A stretch of DNA of 64,000 nt from positions 8,984,001-9,048,000 of the forward strand of contig NZ_CP109583.1 in assembly GCF_036250755.1 (NCBI RefSeq). Reading direction: 5' to 3'. Shown one piece after another: positions 17,351 to 27,379 of the stretch. Each line of letters starts with the position of its first letter. Within the stretch, counting starts at the first letter, position 1. The position numbers and the translations under genes were made by a program. The notes under the pieces are model-generated. The model was given only the letters and a program-made list of their open reading frames with translations, had not been told where the DNA came from and made no database searches. The stretch comes from Streptomyces uncialis. Lineage in GTDB: Bacteria > Actinomycetota > Actinomycetes > Streptomycetales > Streptomycetaceae.

Positions 17351-18421
17351 TCACGTGCTGCGCTTCATCCGAGAGATCGCCACCAGCGGATGGCGAGTTG
17401 CCCGGCTCTCCTGCTGGAACTCGCGGTAGAAGTCGCCCATCGCCGCGGCGACCGGTGCGTCACGGACGAGAAGCGCGGCGACCGACGCGGGAACCCCTTC
17501 CGGAGGCACCCCTTCGGCGCACGCGTTCACAAACACCTTGCGTTCCTCCGGGGTGCAACCGTGGAGAGCGACGGCAAGCCAGTTCACCAGGTGGGTGGCG
17601 GCGTAGCACCGGTCGTAGGTGCGGTGCTCGTCGAAGAAGTCGGCCTCGTCCCGTGCGAGGTCGAAGCGTGTGGAGATCGCGAGGCCGTAGTCCGTGAAGA
17701 AGAGCCGTCGGCCGTCGGTGAGGATGTTCTCGAAGTGGGCGTCGAAGTGCAGAAACCTGCGGGCGTTCATGAACGAGAGGCCGGCTGCCAGCTCGTCGTC
17801 GACCATGGCGCAGGCCCGCTCGGCCGCCTCGTCGCCGGCCCCTATCCGGACGCCCAGCCAGTCGTGCAGGTTGTGCGGGATGTACTCCAGGAACAGCACA
17901 AGGCTTGCCGTGGACTGCCGGAGAGCTTCGATCCGGCGGCGTACCGCTGGTCCGCCTCCCCAGTAGGCGACAGCCCGCTCCACGTCGGCCAGTTCCTCGG
18001 GCAGCGGCCGGCCGGAGTCCGGGATCACCCGCCAGTGGTACATCAGAGGGAAGCCGTCATGGTCTCCCGCGATCACCCAGTTCGTCGTCATGGTGTGTGC
18101 GGCCAGCTCCCGCCAGGCCCCGAACCCCGGGCCGCCGATCGTACCGATGCCGTAGTGGCAGAAGGCCGGCAGCCCGAACAGATTCGCGGTGGAGTGAACA
18201 TGCCCCGGCCGCCGCTCCAGATCGGTCAGCCGCACCTGCTTGACGAAGACCCGGGATCCCTCGACCTCCAGCAGGACCGTCTCCCCGCCGATGCCCGACC
18301 CCAGCGGCGCGCCTGCGTCCACGAACTCGCGCAGACCGCTGTCACTGCGCGCCGCCAGCGAGGTGGAAACCGCGCTGTGGGCGGCCAGACGAGCACCGCG
18401 CGACATATCAGGGCCCTTCAC
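17351..18421 (-). CDS. Protein-kinase-fold phosphotransferase-like protein
   Basis: Encodes 356 residues if started at GTG 18421, which has GGGGAG before it; ATG 18406 is an alternative. The kinase-like features are VFVKQ with the ATP-site Lys near residue 61, LEYIPHNLHDWLG as hinge, HFDAHFENIL at 225-234 as catalytic loop (Asp227, Asn232) and FFTDYGLA at 241-248 as the DFG-equivalent TDY. This is closer to aminoglycoside-phosphotransferase/choline-kinase-type loops than to Ser/Thr kinases. The remaining C-terminus is helical. It is monocistronic and surrounded by decayed genes. Substrate is unknown; a small molecule or protein hydroxyl is possible. Confidence 0.65.
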   Translation of the reverse strand: MKGPDMSRGARLAAHSAVSTSLAARSDSGLREFVDAGAPLGSGIGGETVLLEVEGSRVFVKQVRLTDLERRPGHVHSTANLFGLPAFCHYGIGTIGGPGFGAWRELAAHTMTTNWVIAGDHDGFPLMYHWRVIPDSGRPLPEELADVERAVAYWGGGPAVRRRIEALRQSTASLVLFLEYIPHNLHDWLGVRIGAGDEAAERACAMVDDELAAGLSFMNARRFLHFDAHFENILTDGRRLFFTDYGLAISTRFDLARDEADFFDEHRTYDRCYAATHLVNWLAVALHGCTPEERKVFVNACAEGVPPEGVPASVAALLVRDAPVAAAMGDFYREFQQESRATRHPLVAISRMKRST

Positions 18422-18699
18422 TCGCGTCTCCCCTCGTGCCCCGCCCCTTCTTCACGGCTTCAGCAGACACCGGGACGCGGCCAAACGCCACCCTCACCAC
18501 TCTCACCATCCTCGTCACCCGGGACACGACCCACGATGGCACCTTCCTTCGTCCTGAACCTCTGCTCCCGGCCATCGTTGTTCTCACGCCCTGTGAAGCC
18601 CGACGCGTACCTGTCCCTCGCCAGCCTGTCCAGAACGAACCTACGTGACGCGGACCTACGTGGCGCGGGGTCTGCATGGCACCTCTGGCTTGACGAAAG

Positions 18700-19640
18700 C
18701 AGGTTGCTTCGGCCTGTGTTGACGGTAGGACGCAACTACTGGGGTGGGTTTCGTAGCTTCGTCGCAGCTGGCACGCACCGGCAGGACTGTGCCGGGCTGC
18801 CCGGCCGGAGGCCATTCACGTCCGGGCAGTTGGTGGTGGACGACCTCGGCCCGGGTACCGCGGCCGGTCAGGATCTGCACGAGTGCGTCGGCGACGACGA
18901 CCGCGCGAACGTCGGCCGTCCTCGCCGCCGGCCAGCACCCTCGACCGCAGGTTGCGCGCGGCATCGGCGTCCAGCAGTGCCCGGGCCTGGTCACAGGCGC
19001 GCCCCAGGACCGTGAAGGCCCGAGGAGAAGCGAGGACGTGCTGCACGGGGGCCACGTCCGTGCCGTCACGGCCTCGCGGCCCGGCCCGTCGGCGCGGTCG
19101 TCGAGGACGGTGCCGCGACCACGATCGCCAGCAGGGGACGGACTTGGCAGGGCCTCGGCCGGGGTACTGCCGCAGGTGAGGGTTGGCCCTCTACGGCCGC
19201 GACCGCTTCCCCGTCGTTCAGCTGCCGGTTGGAGGCGCCCGCGTGGCCGTTCCCGACCCCGCGTCCGCCAGTTCGGCGATGATCTCGGCATGACACGTCT
19301 CCGGTAGGCGCCAGCAGCCGAGCCGCCGCCCGCGTAGCCCGGGGGAGAAGGGCGAGCAACTCCGGGTGGGACAGCCGATGGGTGCGGTACTCGTCCGTGA
19401 TCTGCTCGCGGGTGCCGGCGGGACTTGGGCGGTAGGGGCCGGTCGGCGGGGAGCCGTCGAGGTGCCGACCGCCCCGATGCATGGGACGGCCCACGTGAAC
19501 CACCTCTGCGTAGTACTACGACGGGACCCACCAGACGATCGCCGGACCGGTCTCCGACCACGCAGCCCCTCGGTGATCGCCCACCAGCCGACCTCCCAGG
19601 TCACCAGCGCCCGACCTCGATCGCGCACGACGCCGTAACC
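18700..19640 (-). pseudogene. Multiply frameshifted gene of unknown family
   Basis: Coding-like pieces occur in three minus-strand frames in consistent order: RGRALVTWEVGWWAITEGL, then REQITDEYRTHRLSHPELLA, CHAEIIAELADAG, VLASPRAFTVLGRACDQARA and RAVVVADALVQILTGRG. Together they would make a helical protein of about 300 residues. Several indels separate them. No family is recognised. It accounts for most of the 18422-19644 gap. Confidence 0.45.
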
Positions 19641-19644
19641 TGCG

Positions 19645-20259
19645 GTGGTGACCGGAACCGAGCTGGATGAGTTGATCGTTGCTGACGGCGCGGCGCTGCG
19701 CGCGTGGCTGCTGGACAACCACACCGTCTCTCCTGGTGTGTGGCTCGCCCTGACCAGGAAAGGTGGTTCCGTCACCACGCTGACCTGGCAGCAGGCGGTC
19801 GACGAGGCACTGTGCTTCGGCTGGATCGACGGTCAGGCCCGCAAGCGCGACGAGGGGAGTTCCTGGAGGCGGTTCACCCCGCGTCGGCCCCGCAGTGTCT
19901 GGTCCCGGCGCAACGTCGCCAACGTGGCCCGCCTGGAGGCCGCCGGCCTGATGCTGCCCGCCGGCCGCGCCGCGGTGGACGCCGCGAAGGCCGACGGGCG
20001 GTGGGCGGCCGCCTACGCGCCGTCATCGGAAGCGGAGGTGCCGGCCGACCTGCGAGCCGCGATCGCCGCCGACCCAGCAGCGCAGGCGATGTTCGAGGTA
20101 CTCACCAAAGCCAACCTCTTCGCCCTCATCAGCCGGGTCAATGCCGTCAAACGGGCCGAGACGCGCACCCGGAAGATCGCCGAGTGCGTGGCGATGCTGG
20201 CCCGGCACGAGACGTTCCACCCGCAGCGAGCCAAGCCGACGGACCCACCGCCGTCGTGA
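19645..20259 (+). CDS. YdeI/OmpD-associated family protein
   Basis: Encodes 204 residues from GTG 19645 (the second GTG at 19648 is equally possible). ELDELIVADGAALRAWLLDN and GVWLALTRKGG start as the family does. The signature AVDEALCFGWIDGQARKRDE then WRRFTPRRPRSVWSRRNVAN follows, and the helical C-terminus RVNAVKRAETRTRKIAECVA matches the second domain. Members are small cytosolic proteins of uncertain function, sometimes linked to peptide resistance. It reads as intact between two decayed regions. Confidence 0.85.
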   Translation: MVTGTELDELIVADGAALRAWLLDNHTVSPGVWLALTRKGGSVTTLTWQQAVDEALCFGWIDGQARKRDEGSSWRRFTPRRPRSVWSRRNVANVARLEAAGLMLPAGRAAVDAAKADGRWAAAYAPSSEAEVPADLRAAIAADPAAQAMFEVLTKANLFALISRVNAVKRAETRTRKIAECVAMLARHETFHPQRAKPTDPPPS

Positions 20260-20272
20260 CCGGGGGTCTGGG

Positions 20273-20355
20273 GAACCGTCAATCTGCTGAAGAGACAGGT
20301 GTACGGCCGAGCCGACTTCGACCTGCTCCGACGCCGCATCCTTCTGTTGCCATGA
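20273..20355 (+). pseudogene. C-terminal scrap of an ISL3-family transposase
   Basis: Reads VNLLKRQVYGRADFDLLRRR followed by ILLLP and stop, the invariant end of ISL3 transposases (VNRxKxxKRQxYGRAxFDLLRxRxL). About 27 codons remain, directly behind the YdeI gene, so an insertion once abutted it. Confidence 0.7.
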
Positions 20356-20437
20356 TCAAACAGCTGCTACTCCCGAAATGGAGACAGCGCCCAGAACTTG
20401 AGCCAGTACCCGAGTCTTGGCAGCCCTGGGGTACTTG

Positions 20438-20704
20438 TCAGGGCCCGGCCAGGAAGTCCGGACGGGCTCGGGTGACGATCCGGTACAGCCAGGGACGCAG
20501 CCGCTCCGGGTCGTCCAGGGACTCCCGTTCATGCCAGGCCCGGATCATCGTCTCCTGGACGAGGTCCTTGGCGTCCGCGTAGCAGCGGACCGTCCGGTAG
20601 CAGTGGACGCGCAGTTCACCGCGGTGCCGCTCCGCGCGGGAGGACAGGTCCCGCGCCGTCGCCGTCTCGTGTGCCGCCCTGGCCGCCGTCGTCCCGTGCG
20701 TCAT
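20438..20704 (-). pseudogene. Truncated ECF sigma factor (region 2 only)
   Basis: Encodes 88 residues ending at a stop in place of the rest of the protein. RHRGELRVHCYRTVRCYADA then KDLVQETMIRAWHERESL and LRPWLYRIVTRARPDFLAG are sigma region 2.1-2.4, close to the intact sigma at 36030. Region 4 and the linker are missing. It is probably a dead gene, although a lone region 2 could still bind core polymerase if expressed. Confidence 0.7.
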
Positions 20705-21009
20705 CGGCCGAGGCTACCTGTCCGGAAAGTGATGGCCTGGCAGTGGCGGGAAGACGCCGTCATATGGGGGCCGATCCGGGCGTCCGGGTGGCCGAAAACG
20801 TACGGCCTGTGTCTGGGGCGGGTCCCGGGGGAGGGTCCCGGAGGGCCCGGGGCGGGTCCCGGGGGCCGGGCGGAGGTGGTGCGCGCCCGGCGGGCCGTGC
20901 GGCGATCGCACCGGGCCCGGACCCTGAGTCTGTGACCTGGGCGTGTGGACGCGGCCGGGGTTCGGAAGAGGGGCGCGGGGGCGCGGCGCGCGAGCGGAGG
21001 GGGGCGGCG

Positions 21010-21721
21010 GTGCAATTGGTGCTCGGGAGCATCGTGATCGGACTGGTGACCAGTCTCCTCGGGGTGCCCTCGTCCGGGCGTGGGAACGCGCCAAGCGGGC
21101 CCGTGCCGTGAACCGGCGGGGCGCGTTCTTCGGGGTCCGGCCGGGCGGGGAGTGCCTGGGCGAGCTATGAAGGACCCGGCGCCTCCGCCTACCGGGACGT
21201 CCGCGCGGCCTTGGAACTCGCGCTGCTCACCGGTGAGCTGGGCTGCCGGGTCGAGAGGGAACCGGGCGGGTTCCGGGGCGGCGACGGCGACCGCACCGAG
21301 TTCTGCGGGGGCGCCTCGCCTCCGGCCTCCGACCTCCACACCCGTGGCCATCTGGCCGCCCATCTGCCCGGGACGGCCTTCCACCCCTACGATCCGGAGC
21401 AGCCGGAATCGGTGGCCGTCACGATCGGCGGGACGACGTACCCGTTCCGCAAGGGGGACGTCGAGTACGCCCTGGTCGACAGGTTCACCCCGGAGGAGTC
21501 CGGCGCGCTCATGTTCGTGGTGGCTGGGCGGTCCTCCCTGACCAACCTGGCGGCGACGCGCTTCCTGCGCCGCGAGTACGGCCGGATGGCGCGGGAGCCG
21601 GCATCGGTGGAACGGTTCTGTCTGCTGGTCCGGGTCTCAGGGATCGCGGCCTACGCCCACCATCGCGCGGGACTTCACGGCCGACGCGTTCGGGACGGAC
21701 GGCGACCGGCGCGGGCGGTGA
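21010..21721 (+). pseudogene. Decayed Streptomyces membrane-anchored hypothetical gene
   Basis: The frames chain as VQLVLGSIVIGLVTSLLG (membrane helix), AWERAKRARAVNRRGAFFGV, then a long frame from about 21175 (YRDVRAALELALLTGELGCR; GDRTEFCGGA; FVVAGRSSLTNLAATRFLRR; VERFCLLVRVSG) and finally TIARDFTADAFGTDGDRRGR and stop at 21721. At least three shifts are needed. The domain order matches a common Streptomyces family of about 230 residues with a helix, a basic linker and a soluble domain. Function unknown. Confidence 0.6.
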
Positions 21722-21847
21722 GCACGAAGGCGGGGCCTCCGGTCCCGCCCGGGGCGAACCAGCCCCGGGCGGCCGACCGTGAGGCCCCGTCCGTCGTCCG
21801 TCTCCGCCCGGAACTCGCCGACCCGGAGACGGAACCGTTCTACCGCC

Positions 21848-22303
21848 CTACGCGATGCCGTTACAGAACGCGGTGCTCCCGCCGGGCGTTCCGACGGAGA
21901 CGTAGACCTTACGGCCCTCGGGGATCTCGAAGTCGACCACCTTGGAGTTCCCGGAGCCCATGTCCAACTCCCAGGTCCGCTCGATGGCGGTGCCGCTCGC
22001 GTTCGCCCACTGCAACTTGTAGCCCATCATGGCGCCCGACCAGTTGTTGATCGACAGCTTCTCGGTGGCCGCCTTGAAGGTCGCCTTCGCGGCCTTGCCC
22101 GGGTCGTTGGTCCGGTAGATGAGGGCGGTCAGGTCGTGGGCGCCCGGGTCGCCGTCCGCCGGGAACTTGTCACAGTCGACGGTCCAGTAGGCGGGTACCG
22201 GGGCCGCCTGCGCGTTCCCCGGCACCGCCAGGGCTACGGCGGCGAGGGTCGCGGCGGCCAGTCCGGCGGCGCGGGCGAAGTTCTTCGTCCTGGAGATCTG
22301 CAT
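21848..22303 (-). CDS. Small secreted protein with two cysteines
   Basis: Encodes 151 residues from ATG 22303 (MQISRTKNFARAAGL), preceded by GAGAGGCTGGAACACC; the upstream extension lacks coding bias. The signal peptide has a basic start, a hydrophobic core at about 12-28 and AQA-AP cleavage. The mature protein of about 115 residues is beta-rich (YWTVDCDKFPADG; IERTWELDMGSGNSKVVDFE; GRKVYVSVGTPGGSTAFCNG). Cysteines near each end probably form one disulfide. Similar small beta-sandwich proteins are common among Streptomyces exported proteins; no function is known. It is monocistronic. Confidence 0.7.
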   Translation of the reverse strand: MQISRTKNFARAAGLAAATLAAVALAVPGNAQAAPVPAYWTVDCDKFPADGDPGAHDLTALIYRTNDPGKAAKATFKAATEKLSINNWSGAMMGYKLQWANASGTAIERTWELDMGSGNSKVVDFEIPEGRKVYVSVGTPGGSTAFCNGIA

Positions 22304-22795
22304 GGTGTTCCAGCCTCTCTCATGTGCGAATCGTTGGGAGTCGTCGCAGATCGCTGCAACGACCACACACAATTCCCCAGTGATGAACACGGATCAATGA
22401 GCCCTGTGTGACTGGCTGGAATGGATGGGCGGGTACGGAGCAGTGGGGCTGCGGAGAACGGAGATCTCTGGTAAAGGGCCTGTGGTGCGGGCTCTCCGGT
22501 GCGAGGTTCTCCGGTGTGGGGCGCGGGGCGGTCAGCCTGTTCCCGTCCCGGCTCCGGCCCCGGTGATGGCCACTGTCACCGTCCATGTGCCCGCCGTCGG
22601 GGGTCGGCGGGTGGGCGGCCGACGTTCGGCGTACGCGACAGCGGCGGCCGGGAACGGGTCCGCGAGAAGGAGCCGGGACACGGCCGAACGCGTCACCGGA
22701 CCCGGCAGGAGGCATGGGCCCGATCGTCGACCCCGGGGTGTGCAGAGGTGGGCCTTGAGCAGCGACGACGTCGCTGTCCGGGAGCCGGACGCCGG
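22304..22795. other. 490-bp gap, promoter side of the secreted-protein gene
   Basis: No gene is supportable on either strand. The frames open here belong to antisense shadows of the AfsR-like gene. It presumably holds the secreted-protein promoter and the end of the AfsR-like transcript. Confidence 0.35.
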
Positions 22796-25700
22796 TCAGT
22801 CAACTCCGCACGGTTCATCGCGGCAGTCCGGTCCAGTCGTCCGCGTCGCCGCGGTCTCCGTGCCGAGCGACCGCCCCCGCGCCAGCTGTGCGGTGTACCC
22901 GCGGCTCCCGAGCGCAGCCCGTACGGTGGTGGTGATCCGCTCGACGTCGCCGCGCTCCCCCGGCGGCAGCGGCGCCCCCACCGACTCCCGTGCGGCCTCG
23001 GCCGCGCCCAGCAGCCGGGCCGCCTCGTCGTACCGTCCGGTCAACGCGCGCGCGCCCGCTGCCCCCTCCAGCGCGAGCGCCACCGCGCGGATGTCACCGG
23101 TGCCGCGCGCCGCTGCCAGGCCCTCCTCGTGCAGCGCGGTCGCGGCGGCGGCGTCGCCGCGCAGCTCGGCGACGAAGCCCAGTTCGGCGAGGATCAGCGC
23201 GATGCCCGGGGCGCCCTCCCACTGGCGGCACCAGGCCAGCCAGGTGCGCAGATGCGCCTCGGCCACCGCCAGTCTGCCCTGCCGTCGGGCGACCAGGGCG
23301 AGGCCGACCTCGGCGACCTCCCGGGCCCGCTGGTCGGCGTGGTGGACGGCCAGCCTGCGGGCGCGCTCGTGGTACTCCTCGGCCGCGGCGAGGTCGCCGC
23401 GCAGCAGCGCCGTGCGGCCGGTGCGGGAGAGCAGCGCGGTGGTCTCCGAGTTCAGGCCCAGCTCCTCGGCGAGGCGCAGGCCGTCCCGGTCCAGGCCTTC
23501 GGCCGCCGCGTAGTCCCCGGCGATCTCGACCAGTCCGCGCCGCACGCGCATCGCGCGGAGCATCCCCCAGCCGTCGCCGACCTGTTCGAACAGGGCCAGA
23601 CTCCGTCCGCTGTCCCGCAGCGCGGTGTCGGTGCCGGACGCGTGCAGCTGCGACGCCCGTACGCTCAGCGCGGCAGCCGTGCCCCATGGGTCGCCAAGGG
23701 CGGTGAACCCGGCGTAGGCGCGGTCGATCAGGTCCCGGCTGACGGCCGGATCGCCGAAGCCGGTGTGCGCGAAGCCGAGGAACCATTGGGCCATGGCACG
23801 CGCGGCCGGGTCTTCGACGGCTGCCGGGAAGTCCGGGATCCGCTCCAGCGGGGTGCGGTCGGCACCGTCCAGGATGAGCAGCGCGATGCCCGCGCGCCAG
23901 GCACGGGCCCGCGCGCGCAGGTCCCGGACGGGCGCCGTCTCCGGGAGCGGGTTCAGTTTCGGGGACGGGATCGGTCCCGGGTGCGGAATCGGCTCCGGGA
24001 CGGGGCCGGGCGTGTGCAGGGTCAGCGCCAGGTCCAGAGCGGCGCGCGCCTCACCGAGCCGGCCGCGCAGGTACCAGTACCAGGACAGCGCGTTCACCAG
24101 CCGCAGCGCGAGTTCCGCCGCGTCTTCGCCGGTGCCGCGCGCCAGACCGTCCAGGGCCGTCCGCAGGTTGGCGGTCTCGGCGTCCAGACGGCGCAGCCAG
24201 TCGCGTTGCGCGTGGCCGCGCAGTCGGGGCTCCGCCCGCTCGGCCCACTCGACGTAGTAGCGGTGGTGCCGCGCCCGTACCCGTTCGGTCCCGCCCGGCT
24301 CCGCGTCCTCGCACTCCGCCAGCCGTTCGCGTGCGTAGGCGTGTACGGACTCCAGCAGCCGGTACCGTGCCGGAGGCCCGGCCACCGCCACGACCAGCGA
24401 GCGGTCCACCAGCTGCCCCAGCAGTCCGAGGACCTCCGACCGCCGCACCCCGTCTCCCGCGCACACCGCCTCGGCCGCCTCCAGCGTGCAGCCGTCCGCG
24501 TACACGGACAGCCTGCGCAGCACGGTCCGTTCGGCCCCGGTCAGCAGTTCCCAGCTCCAGTCGATCACTCCGCGCAGCGTCTGCTGCCGCGCCGGGGCGG
24601 CGCGCCGTCCACCGGCCAGCACCGCGAAGCGGTCGTCCAGCCGCTCGGCCAGTTCGGCCGCGCCGAACATCCGCATCCGTGTGGCCGCCAGCTCCAGCGC
24701 GAGCGGCAGCCCGTCCAGCCGGCGGCAGACGGCGGCCACCGCGGCGGCGTTGTCCTCGCCGACGGTGAACCCGGGCACCGCGGCGGCGGCCCTTTCGGCG
24801 AACAGCCGTACGGCACCCGACTCCCGCAGCGCACCGTGCGACGCGCCCGGTGGCGGGGTCTCCAACGGCGGCACCGGGAACACCAGTTCGCCGGGAACCT
24901 CCAGCGGGGCGCGACTGGTGGCCAGCACACGCAGTCCGGGCGCCGTCCGCAGCAGTGCCCCGGTCAGCTCGGCGACCGGGCCGATCACATGCTCGCAGTT
25001 GTCCAGGACCAGCAGCATCCGGCGGGTGCGCAGCGCGTCGGCCAGCTGCTCGGCGGTGGTGGTGCGGCCCTCGTCCCGCAGGCCGAGAACGGTCGCCAGC
25101 GTCCTCGCGATCCGGGGCACGTCCGCCGTCCGCTCCAGAGCGGCGAGTTCGGCCAGCCGCACGCCGTCCTCGTACAGGCCGTGCGGATCGTACGGTTCGG
25201 CCGACTCGGCGGCGGCGGCCAGCGCGAGCCGGGTCTTGCCGACACCGCCCGGGCCGGTGAGGGTGACCAGCCTGCCCCGCCCGAGCCGCTCCCGTACCCC
25301 GGCGAGGGCGGCTTCGCGGCCGATCAGGCCGGAGAGCGGGGCGGGCAGGTTCGTGGGCGGGGCGGGCAGGTTCGTGGCCGGGGGCGGCGCGGCGACGGGC
25401 GGGCGGGCGGCGTACGGGGCGGGGCCTGGGGTGAGAGCGGGCTCCTGGCGGAGCATCGCCTCGTGCAGTGCGGCCAGTTCCGGTCCCGGATCGACGCCCA
25501 GCTCATCGGCCAGCAACCGGCTCAGCTCCTGGTAGGAGGCCAGCGCCTCGCCCTGCCGCCCGGCGCCGTACAGCGCCCGCAGGTGCGCCGCCCGCAGCCG
25601 TTCGCGCAGCGGGTGCGCGGTGACCGGCGCGCTCAGCTCACCCGCCAGCGCGATGTGTTCGCCCAGCGTGAGCCGCGCCTCCGCCCGGTCCTCCAGGGCG

Positions 25701-26185
25701 GTCAGCCGCTCCTCCTCCAGCCGGGCGGACTCCGGCCGGACGAACGCCTCGTCGGCGAAGTCGGCGTAAGCGGGGCCGCGCCACAGGGCCAGCGCGTCGG
25801 CCAGCAGCGCGGCGCGCTCAGCCGGGGCGGCGGTCGTACGGGCCCGTGCGGTCAGCGTCCGGAACCGCTCGGCGTCCACGCTCGCGTAACCGTCGCCGGT
25901 CCGCAGCAGGTATCCGGCGGGGCTCCATTCCACCAGCCCCCGCGCACCCGGTTCGGCCCGCTCCAGCGCCGCCCGCAGCCGCGACACCTTGGCCCGCAGC
26001 GCCGCTGCCGGGTGGACGGGCTGCCGCGTACCCCAGAGGCCCTCGATCAGACGGTCGGCCGTCACCGGACGCCCGGCGTGCACGAGCAGCGCGGCGAGCA
26101 CGGCGCGGACCTTGGTCTCGCGGACCGCGGCCGGCTTCCCGTCCGCCGCCCGGACCGCCAGCGGGCCCAGCACCCCGAATCGCAT
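22796..26185 (-). CDS. AfsR/SARP-type regulator: OmpR-like DNA binding, BTAD, NB-ARC and TPR domains
   Basis: Encodes 1129 residues from ATG 26185 (MRFGVLGPLAVRAADGKPAA), the standard SARP opening. Residues 1-95 form the winged helix and about 100-245 the bacterial transcriptional activation domain (FADEAFVRPESARLEEERLT; LYGAGRQGEALASYQELSRL). A Pro-rich linker leads to the NB-ARC ATPase with Walker A GPGGVGKT (311-318) and Walker B LLVLDN (391-396). TPR-like repeats occupy about 690-1110. This is a signal-gated activator of a biosynthetic or local gene. The divergent reductase gene starts 75 bp away and is the likeliest target, because no biosynthetic cluster is visible in this window. Confidence 0.9.
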   Translation of the reverse strand: MRFGVLGPLAVRAADGKPAAVRETKVRAVLAALLVHAGRPVTADRLIEGLWGTRQPVHPAAALRAKVSRLRAALERAEPGARGLVEWSPAGYLLRTGDGYASVDAERFRTLTARARTTAAPAERAALLADALALWRGPAYADFADEAFVRPESARLEEERLTALEDRAEARLTLGEHIALAGELSAPVTAHPLRERLRAAHLRALYGAGRQGEALASYQELSRLLADELGVDPGPELAALHEAMLRQEPALTPGPAPYAARPPVAAPPPATNLPAPPTNLPAPLSGLIGREAALAGVRERLGRGRLVTLTGPGGVGKTRLALAAAAESAEPYDPHGLYEDGVRLAELAALERTADVPRIARTLATVLGLRDEGRTTTAEQLADALRTRRMLLVLDNCEHVIGPVAELTGALLRTAPGLRVLATSRAPLEVPGELVFPVPPLETPPPGASHGALRESGAVRLFAERAAAAVPGFTVGEDNAAAVAAVCRRLDGLPLALELAATRMRMFGAAELAERLDDRFAVLAGGRRAAPARQQTLRGVIDWSWELLTGAERTVLRRLSVYADGCTLEAAEAVCAGDGVRRSEVLGLLGQLVDRSLVVAVAGPPARYRLLESVHAYARERLAECEDAEPGGTERVRARHHRYYVEWAERAEPRLRGHAQRDWLRRLDAETANLRTALDGLARGTGEDAAELALRLVNALSWYWYLRGRLGEARAALDLALTLHTPGPVPEPIPHPGPIPSPKLNPLPETAPVRDLRARARAWRAGIALLILDGADRTPLERIPDFPAAVEDPAARAMAQWFLGFAHTGFGDPAVSRDLIDRAYAGFTALGDPWGTAAALSVRASQLHASGTDTALRDSGRSLALFEQVGDGWGMLRAMRVRRGLVEIAGDYAAAEGLDRDGLRLAEELGLNSETTALLSRTGRTALLRGDLAAAEEYHERARRLAVHHADQRAREVAEVGLALVARRQGRLAVAEAHLRTWLAWCRQWEGAPGIALILAELGFVAELRGDAAAATALHEEGLAAARGTGDIRAVALALEGAAGARALTGRYDEAARLLGAAEAARESVGAPLPPGERGDVERITTTVRAALGSRGYTAQLARGRSLGTETAATRTTGPDCRDEPCGVD

Positions 26186-26260
26186 GCGCCTACGATATGC
26201 GCCGGCCGACCGGCACCGGAGCGGCACCCGAGCGGCACACCCGCAAGCCACAGTCGTCCC

Positions 26261-27178
26261 ATGACCACGAACGACAACACCAACCCCGGCCCCGTTCAGA
26301 CCCGCACTCCCGTGGCGGTACTCGGCCTCGGCCTGATGGGCCGGGCCCTGGCCGCCGCCCTGCTCGGCGCCGGCCACCCCACCACCGTCTGGAACCGCTC
26401 ACCAGGGAAGGCGGACGCCCTGGCTGCCCAGGGCGCCGTACGCGCGCGGACCGCCGCCGACGCCGTCCGGTCCGCCCCCGTGGTGATCGTCTGCGTGTCG
26501 ACGTACGACGTGGCCCACCAGGTGCTCGACCCGCTGGCCGCCGACGTGGACGGCCGCACCGTGCTCAACCTCACCAGCGGCACCCCCGAGGAGGCCCGCC
26601 GGGCCGCGTCCTGGGCCGCAGCGCACGGCGCCGACTACCTCGACGGGGCGATCATGGGCGTGCCGCAGATGATCGGCCTGCCCGGGACCCTGCTCCTGCA
26701 CGGCGGCCCGCGAAAGACGTTCGATGCCCAGGAACCCCTGCTCCGCGTCCTCGGCGGCGCCAACACCTACCTCGGGGACGACCCGGGACTGCCGTTGCTC
26801 TACGACATGGCGCTGCTCACGCTGCTGTACGCGACCGGGCAGGGGCTCACCCACGCACAGGCCATGGTCGGCACGGCGGGCGTCTCCGCGACCGAGTTCC
26901 AGCCGCACGCGGCCAGCGTGTTCCACACGGTGCTCGCCGGGCTCTTCGACGCCGAGAGCGCCCGCGTCGTCGACGAGGCGGACTACGCCACCGAGGTCTC
27001 CAACATCTCCACCAACCAGCTGGCCGTCGGCCACATCATCCGCACCAGCCGCGAACTCGGCCTCCCCACCGACTGGCTCGCGCCCGTCCAAACAGGGCTC
27101 GACCGGGCGGTCCGGGAGGGACACGCGGCCGACAACCCGGCCCGCCTGATCGAGTACGTCCGCCCGGACTCCCCATAG
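26261..27178 (+). CDS. NAD(P)-dependent imine reductase-like dehydrogenase
   Basis: Encodes 305 residues. The Rossmann motif VAVLGLGLMGRALAAALLGA begins at residue 18. VWNRS after strand 2 points to NADP(H) use and is characteristic of imine reductases (GxGxMGxALAxAxLxAGHxTTVWNRT/S). ADYLDGAIMGVPQMIG and LPLLYDMALL cover the hinge and the active-site Asp/Tyr region of that family. The helical C-terminal half (QGLTHAQAMVGTAGV; VSNISTNQLAVGHIIRTSRE) provides the dimer fold. The beta-hydroxyacid dehydrogenase superfamily is certain and the imine-reductase subgroup likely. It is divergent from the AfsR-like regulator. Confidence 0.85.
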   Translation: MTTNDNTNPGPVQTRTPVAVLGLGLMGRALAAALLGAGHPTTVWNRSPGKADALAAQGAVRARTAADAVRSAPVVIVCVSTYDVAHQVLDPLAADVDGRTVLNLTSGTPEEARRAASWAAAHGADYLDGAIMGVPQMIGLPGTLLLHGGPRKTFDAQEPLLRVLGGANTYLGDDPGLPLLYDMALLTLLYATGQGLTHAQAMVGTAGVSATEFQPHAASVFHTVLAGLFDAESARVVDEADYATEVSNISTNQLAVGHIIRTSRELGLPTDWLAPVQTGLDRAVREGHAADNPARLIEYVRPDSP

Positions 27179-27379
27179 TTCACAGCCGTTGTGGGGGGTC
27201 CTTCTCTGTAGCGTCCCACGGGTCCTGTCCACGGCCTGCGAGGCGGCGCGCACCCCACCGGAGCTGTCCGAGCCCACCTGTTGGCACCGTGATCCCGGTG
27301 CCGGCACCGGTGCCGGCCTGCGGGCCGGATGCCGCAGGCCCTTCACGGTCACGGGTGCTGCCCGAGGGGCGGGCGGCTC

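Noticed and set aside
17141..19015. A 624-residue plus-strand frame
   Set aside because: It is antisense to the kinase-fold gene and to decayed regions, with no family and no consistent codon bias.
22499..26260. A 4.7-kb open frame (22499-27178) on the plus strand opposite the AfsR-like gene
   Set aside because: Only its last 918 bases are a real gene (26261-27178). The rest is the GC-driven antisense shadow of the AfsR-like gene, with Gln/Arg/Gly-rich low-complexity translation and no domain.
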